DNA of 38,423 nt from contig VHBQ01000027.1 in NCBI GenBank assembly GCA_016871855.1, positions 1-38,423 on the forward strand, read 5' to 3'. This document shows, one piece after another, positions 34,558-38,423 of this stretch. The position numbers were made by a program, and so were the translations under genes. Position 1 is the first letter of the stretch. Every line of letters begins with the position of its first letter. This DNA is from Gemmatimonadota bacterium (lineage in GTDB: Bacteria > Gemmatimonadota > Gemmatimonadetes > Gemmatimonadales > Gemmatimonadaceae). The notes under the pieces were generated by a model, which saw nothing but the letters and a program-made list of their open reading frames with translations, made no database searches and was not told the origin of the DNA.

Positions 34558-35892
34558 ATGCCGCCGCGCAAGCGCTACGCTCCGCGCCGGCCGCTGACGC
34601 TCCCCGAGCCGCCGCCGCCGCGCGAGCGGCGCGACCTGGACGCAGTGCGTGACATCCTTCACGCGGCGGCAAGCGTCGAGTCATCGGAGGAGGCGCTGCA
34701 GTTCGCGCTGGACCGCATCGCGCCCCAACTGGGCGCGGCGCTCGGCTCCGTGTACCTGCTCGATGGCGCGTCGGAGCTGATGCGCCTCGTCGCGGCGCAC
34801 CAATGGCCGGAGCGCTACCGCCCCTGGTTGGGTGCAATGCGCGTGCGTGTTGGCTTCGGGCCGAGCGGCGAGGCGGCGAGCGAGCGTCGGCTCATCGAAG
34901 TGCCCGACGTGTTCGCGGATCCCGACCTCGAAGACTGGCATGAGGTGGCGCGCGAGTTGGGCTTCACGGCAATCGCCTCATCTCCACTTATCGCGGCCGG
35001 ACGGGTGCTGGGCGTCGCGACCTTCTACTTCAGCGAACCGTCGGCCGTGACCGGCGAGGCGCGCGCCCTGCTGCGGCTGGTTGCGGATCTCATGGCGGTG
35101 ACGGCCGACCAGTCCGCGCGGCGCGACGAGCTGCGCCGGGTGCAGTCCGCGCTGCACGAGGCGACCGCGGAGGTGGAGCGGCAGTACGAGGCGGTGGGCA
35201 ACGCCCAGCGGGCTCGCGATGACTTCCTCGAGGGGGTGTCGCACGACCTGCGCACGCCGCTGCAAGCGCTGCTCGCAAACCTCGCGAATCTCGAGGCGGA
35301 AGCGTCGGGCAGCTTGACCGACCGTCAGCGGGACGAACTGCGGGCCGTTCGCTCGTCCGCGTCGCACGTGCTGGCCCTCGTGGAGGCGTTGCTCGACTTT
35401 GCCGGTGCGCGGCGAGGAACGCTCGAGCTGGCCATCGAGGAGTTTGATCCGCGCGTGCCGCTGCGCGAGGCGGTGCGCAACGCGGCGCCCGCCGCGCCCG
35501 GAGTCTCGGTCACGTCGGTGGAGCCCGTGCTCGCCCTCCCGCCGATGCGCGGTGACCGGCGAAAGATCGTGCGCCTGCTGGTGACGCTGATCGAGCATGT
35601 CTCCGAGCGAGGCAAACTGGATTGTGTCGAAGTGACCGTCGAGCCCGCCGACCAGCGGGTGCGATTCCGGGTCCAGGAGACGGGGGCGCGCCGGACGGGC
35701 GCAGAGGGCGACGAGGACTGGGCGGACGACGCGGCGTCGATGCAGATTGCGTGGGCGCTCGACCTTGTCCGCAGCGTCGGGCGCCTGATGGGCGGTGCCG
35801 TCGTCGTCGAGGCCGGCGCCGAGGGACGCCCCGCGTTCCTGTTGGACTTGCCGTTGGATGGACCGTCGCCCGCGCCCGGTGCGGGTGACTGA
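34558..35892 (+). CDS. Cytoplasmic GAF sensor histidine kinase with degenerate ATPase domain
   Basis: A 444-residue protein without membrane spans. The GAF domain is at about 27-185 (FALDRIAPQLGAALGSVYLL, VGFGPSGEAASERRLIEVPD), then a short coiled coil (190-222). The HisKA domain has the phospho-acceptor His229 in EGVSHDLRTPLQALLANL. The C-terminal ATPase-like domain (about 325-434) is poor. The N box reads DRRKIVRLLVTLIEHVSERG with no catalytic Asn, and no DxGxG box is visible where VQETGARRTGAEG stands. It may not bind ATP, acting as a pseudokinase, a phosphatase or a partner for another kinase. No response regulator is adjacent. Confidence 0.85.
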   Translation: MPPRKRYAPRRPLTLPEPPPPRERRDLDAVRDILHAAASVESSEEALQFALDRIAPQLGAALGSVYLLDGASELMRLVAAHQWPERYRPWLGAMRVRVGFGPSGEAASERRLIEVPDVFADPDLEDWHEVARELGFTAIASSPLIAAGRVLGVATFYFSEPSAVTGEARALLRLVADLMAVTADQSARRDELRRVQSALHEATAEVERQYEAVGNAQRARDDFLEGVSHDLRTPLQALLANLANLEAEASGSLTDRQRDELRAVRSSASHVLALVEALLDFAGARRGTLELAIEEFDPRVPLREAVRNAAPAAPGVSVTSVEPVLALPPMRGDRRKIVRLLVTLIEHVSERGKLDCVEVTVEPADQRVRFRVQETGARRTGAEGDEDWADDAASMQIAWALDLVRSVGRLMGGAVVVEAGAEGRPAFLLDLPLDGPSPAPGAGD

Positions 35893-35913
35893 ACCCTGGG
35901 AATCCCACCGCTC

Positions 35914-36195
35914 ATGCACAATCAGTCGAAGCGCACCTTGCAGAGTCATCGCACCAGCGCCACGCCCGCCGAGGTGCTGCGCGCCGCGCGCCAGTTCTTC
36001 GCGCAGCATAGCTCCATCTACGCTGCCTTCGTGGAAAAGGAGGGGCCGAACCACCTCGTGCTCCGCGGTCAGGGGGGTGAGGAGGTGGTCATCGCCGCGT
36101 TTCCCGAGGGGAGCGCCACGGTGGTGAACGGCTCGTCGTACATGTTCGACCAGCAGGTCGCCCGCTTCCTGACAACGTTGGCGCCGGCGGCGTGA
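35914..36195 (+). CDS. Conserved-looking hypothetical protein, 93 residues
   Basis: Not recognised. It is a small basic-to-neutral protein with N-terminal HNQSKRTLQSHRTSATPAEV, then a predicted helix (AARQFFAQHSSIYAAFVEKE) and a strand-rich part (HLVLRGQGGEEVVIAAFPEG, TVVNGSSYMFDQQVARFL). No Cys, no signal peptide, no membrane span. The stop overlaps the HDAC-like start by a GTGA, so the two proteins are translationally coupled. The gene lies between a histidine kinase and a deacetylase, so a signalling or regulatory role is possible but unproven. Confidence 0.75.
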   Translation: MHNQSKRTLQSHRTSATPAEVLRAARQFFAQHSSIYAAFVEKEGPNHLVLRGQGGEEVVIAAFPEGSATVVNGSSYMFDQQVARFLTTLAPAA

Positions 36196-37118
36196 GCGTC
36201 GCCTTCATCTCGCATTCGGACTGCGGGCGGCACGACACCGGGTGGGGTCATCCGGAGCACGTCGGGCGTCTGCGCGCCGTGACGCGCGCCCTGCGGGAGG
36301 ACTGGGAGCTGATGCTGCGCATCGAGCACCGAGAGGGGCGTCACGCCACGGCCGACGAGCTGGCGCTTGCCCACGATGCCGCGTACGTGGCCGCCGTGCG
36401 CGACGCGGCGGCGGCGGGCGGGGTCCGCTTTGACGCAGACACGGTGGCGAGCGAGGGATCGTGGGACGCGGCGACCGCCGGGGCGGGGTGCGTGCTCGAC
36501 GGCATCGACCTGGCGGTGGGCGACGGGCGGCGCAGCTTCTGCGCGGTGCGCCCGCCGGGGCATCACGCGCTGCGCGCGCACGCGATGGGCTTCTGCCTGT
36601 TCGGCAACGTGGCCGTGGGCGCGCACTACGCGCGGGCTCGCCACGCCCTGCGGCGCGTGCTCATCGTGGACTGGGACGTGCACCACGGCAACGGGACGCA
36701 GGCGCTGGTGCAGGACACCGAGGACATTCGGTTCGTGTCGATGCATCAGTGGCCGTGGTATCCGGGCACCGGCGCCGCCGACGATCGCGGGTCTAAGGAG
36801 AGCGTCTGGAACGTCCCGATGCCGGGGGGGCTCCCCGCCTCGCAATACGTGAGCGCCTTCCTCGGCGCCGTAGACGCGGCGACGGCCGCCTGGACGCCCG
36901 ATCTTGTTCTCATCTCGGCGGGTTTTGACTCGCTGAACGGCGATCCGCTGGGCGGGTTCACGCTGGAGATGGACGACGTGGCGACGCTGACGCGGGAGAT
37001 GGTGGACCGCGCCACGGCGTGGTGCGGCGGGCGATTAGTCAGCGCGCTGGAGGGGGGCTACGCCCCCGACCGCGTGGGCGAGGCGGCCGTCGTCCATATG
37101 CGCGCCCTCGAGGGCTGA
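36192..37118 (+). CDS. Histone-deacetylase-family (class II-like) amidohydrolase
   Basis: Zinc-dependent deacetylase of the arginase/HDAC fold, 308 residues. Active-site pieces: RPPGHH with His124-His125, the zinc ligands in DWDVHHGNG (Asp162, His164) and Asp251 in FDSLNGDPLGG, and the catalytic Tyr290 in LEGGY. Bacterial relatives remove acetyl groups from acetyl-lysine, acetylpolyamines or other small amides, so the substrate is open. The start is GTG 36192, overlapping the stop of the 93-residue protein. It is the last gene of the operon that begins with the D-amino-acid transaminase-like gene. Confidence 0.93.
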   Translation: MSVAFISHSDCGRHDTGWGHPEHVGRLRAVTRALREDWELMLRIEHREGRHATADELALAHDAAYVAAVRDAAAAGGVRFDADTVASEGSWDAATAGAGCVLDGIDLAVGDGRRSFCAVRPPGHHALRAHAMGFCLFGNVAVGAHYARARHALRRVLIVDWDVHHGNGTQALVQDTEDIRFVSMHQWPWYPGTGAADDRGSKESVWNVPMPGGLPASQYVSAFLGAVDAATAAWTPDLVLISAGFDSLNGDPLGGFTLEMDDVATLTREMVDRATAWCGGRLVSALEGGYAPDRVGEAAVVHMRALEG

Positions 37119-37128
37119 TGAATTGCTG

Positions 37129-37149
37129 CGTCGCGTTCGAGACGCGACG
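37129..37149 (+). promoter_or_regulatory. Perfect 8-bp hairpin between HDAC-like gene and corA
   Basis: CGTCGCGT, loop TCGAG, ACGCGACG. It lies 10 bases after the HDAC-like stop, with no T-run behind it. It could be a transcript-end stabiliser or part of the corA leader. Confidence 0.35.
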
Positions 37150-37171
37150 GCACGCGACGGGCGGTTCACGC

Positions 37172-37201
37172 TTGCTCGGTCGTTCGAGCGTGCGGTAGCT
37201 T
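37172..37201 (+). promoter_or_regulatory. Candidate promoter for corA
   Basis: TTGCTC (37172-37177), 18-base spacer, TAGCTT (37196-37201), located 35 bases before the TTG start of corA. It resembles the purA candidate (TTGCCC / TAGATT). Confidence 0.35.
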
Positions 37202-37235
37202 TCGCCCGGGCGCGGATTCCTGCGCGGAGGACCAC

Positions 37236-38282
37236 TTGGCCCGTCGGCAGACCGGAACGTATCGCATTCGGAAGTCGCAGCAGGTGCCGGCCGTCGAGGG
37301 CTCGCGCCCGCGCAGCTGGTATCGCGCGGCGGACGGCGCGGTGCAGCGCGACGTGGATCCGCGCGACTTCGAGCGATGCCTCGCCGACGCCGGCGGCTTC
37401 CTGTGGGCGGACATCAACGCCACGAGCATGCCGCAGGTTGCCCTGCTCGAAAAGGTGTTCAAGCTGCACCCGCTCGTCGTCGAGGACACGCTGAGCCCCA
37501 ACGGCCGCGTGAAGGTGGAGGAGTACGCCGGGTACCTGTTCGTGGTGGTCCGCGCGGTGCGCTTCCTGAGCGAGACCGAGGATCCGCACGACATCGAGAC
37601 CTACAACCTCTGCTGCGTGCTCGGCAGCAACTTCCTGGTCACCGTGCACGGCTCGCACTCGCCCGGGCTCGAGGCGGTGTGGGAACGCGTGCAGCGCTCG
37701 CCCGACCTGCTCGACCGCGGCCCCGCCCGGACGATGCATGCCGTGCTCGACGCCACGGTGGACGCCTACTTCCCGATCGTGGACCAGCTCGACGATTTCA
37801 TCGACAGCGTCGAGGAACGGGTGTTCGCCAAGTTCGACCAGGGGGCGCTGCACGACATTTTCAGCGTGAAGCGCCTGGTCCTGCAGCTGCGTCGGCACCT
37901 CGCGCCGCAGCGCGAGGTGTTCAGCTTCCTCACCAACCGCCCCAACGCACTGGTGCCGCCGGACGTGCAGGTGTACTTCCGCGACATCTACGACCACGTG
38001 ATCCGGCTCAACGAGTCCATCGAGACGTATCGCGACCTCGTGGCATCGGTCATGGAGTCGTACCTCACGCAGGTATCCAACCGGCTGAACATCGCGACGA
38101 AGAGCCTGACGGTCGTGGCGACGCTGAGCGTGCCGTTCGTGGTGGTGAGCGGGATGTGGGGGATGAACTTCGCGGACATTCCGCTGGCGAACTGGCCACA
38201 CGGGTTCTGGGTGATGTTTCTCGGCCAGCTGGTGCTGGGCGGCATGCTTATTCTGGCGCTCAAGCGCCGCGGCGTGCTCTAG
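37236..38282 (+). CDS. corA: Magnesium/cobalt transporter CorA
   Basis: Pentameric Mg2+ channel of the inner membrane. It has 348 residues. The large cytoplasmic domain contains KVEEYAGYLFVVVRA (93-107), and the long stalk helix precedes two C-terminal membrane spans (about 290-309 and 323-342). The selectivity signature GMN is at 309-311 within SGMWGMNFAD. The start is TTG at 37236, supported by a perfect GGAGG five bases upstream; no closer ATG gives a full N-terminus. The following gene overlaps its stop by one base. Confidence 0.95.
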   Translation: MARRQTGTYRIRKSQQVPAVEGSRPRSWYRAADGAVQRDVDPRDFERCLADAGGFLWADINATSMPQVALLEKVFKLHPLVVEDTLSPNGRVKVEEYAGYLFVVVRAVRFLSETEDPHDIETYNLCCVLGSNFLVTVHGSHSPGLEAVWERVQRSPDLLDRGPARTMHAVLDATVDAYFPIVDQLDDFIDSVEERVFAKFDQGALHDIFSVKRLVLQLRRHLAPQREVFSFLTNRPNALVPPDVQVYFRDIYDHVIRLNESIETYRDLVASVMESYLTQVSNRLNIATKSLTVVATLSVPFVVVSGMWGMNFADIPLANWPHGFWVMFLGQLVLGGMLILALKRRGVL

Positions 38283-38423
38283 TGTTCTGCCCCGAATGCG
38301 GCACGTGGAACCGCGGCGGCGCCGTTGCCTGCGTGCGCTGCGGCATCGCCCTCCCCGACGTGCCGTCGCGCCCCGACGCGCCCGACGCGCTGATCACCGC
38401 CCTGCGTCAGGCGACGGGCAACC
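38282..38423 (+). CDS. Zinc-ribbon protein, 3' partial
   Basis: The frame opens with GTG at 38282, sharing the last base of the corA stop, and runs off the window edge after 47 codons. The N-terminus MFCPECGTWNRGGAVACVRC has two CxxC knuckles (Cys3/Cys6 and Cys17/Cys20), a rubredoxin-like zinc ribbon, followed by a Pro/Asp/Ala-rich linker. The remainder, and so the function, cannot be seen. Overlap with corA supports cotranscription. Confidence 0.65.
   Translation, partial: MFCPECGTWNRGGAVACVRCGIALPDVPSRPDAPDALITALRQATGN

Noticed and set aside
37119-37235. Mg-sensing riboswitch ahead of corA
   Set aside because: A perfect 8-bp hairpin is there, but the spacer is only 117 bases and I see no ykoK- or mgtA-type core; not claimed.

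Overview
The window is a gene-dense, GC-rich bacterial chromosome segment, most likely from a member of the Gemmatimonadota. The assignment rests on the overall gene style: a Ser/Thr kinase fused to a PD40-type propeller, a bifunctional formimino-transferase/cyclodeaminase, a homodimeric-type GlyRS, and short GACGGTN palindromes between genes. It is an inference, not a database result. There are no rRNA, tRNA, CRISPR or IS elements, and no gene-free stretch longer than 300 bases.

Region 1 (1-15830, + strand) is a fused str/S10/spc cluster: fusA (5' truncated by the window edge), tuf, rpsJ, rplC, rplD, rplW, rplB, rpsS, rplV, rpsC, rplP, rpmC, rpsQ, rplN, rplX, rplE, rpsN, rpsH, rplF, rplR, rpsE, rpmD, rplO, secY, adk, map. 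Most genes abut or overlap by 1-4 bases. The only sizeable gaps (after tuf, after rpsJ, after rpsN) each hold a GACGGTN heptamer repeat. The usual continuation (infA, rpmJ, rpsM, rpsK, rpsD, rpoA, rplQ) is absent after map. Several translation proteins are unusual. EF-Tu has a six-residue net insertion in switch I and KILTI in place of the near-universal RGITI. uS5 carries an N-terminal Arg-Gly-Gly tail of about 110 residues. uL4, uL5 and uS19 carry Lys/Ala/Gly/Pro-rich tails. Adenylate kinase has DGVVR in place of DGFPR.

Region 2 (15841-26309) is mixed housekeeping. It has a multi-membrane-span glycosyltransferase-like protein; a minus-strand operon (ftcD, a YwaF-like membrane protein, a coiled-coil membrane protein); suhB (-) diverging from trpS (+) over a 22-base intergenic that appears to carry overlapping -10 elements for two leaderless mRNAs; and mgtC-like, D-2-hydroxyacid dehydrogenase, pilT and a DapA-family aldolase on the + strand.

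Region 3 (26340-38423) begins with an intrinsic terminator and purA, followed by a convergent Ser/Thr kinase-propeller gene on the minus strand. It continues with glyS and an M3-like metallopeptidase, then an apparent operon of a D-amino-acid transaminase-like enzyme, a GAF histidine kinase with a degenerate ATPase domain, an unknown 93-residue protein and a class II HDAC-like deacetylase. It ends with corA and the start of a zinc-ribbon protein cut by the window edge.

The strongest leads for something undescribed are the altered EF-Tu switch I, the eukaryote-like RGG tail on uS5, the heptamer palindromes embedded in the ribosomal-protein operon, and the overlapping leaderless promoters between suhB and trpS.
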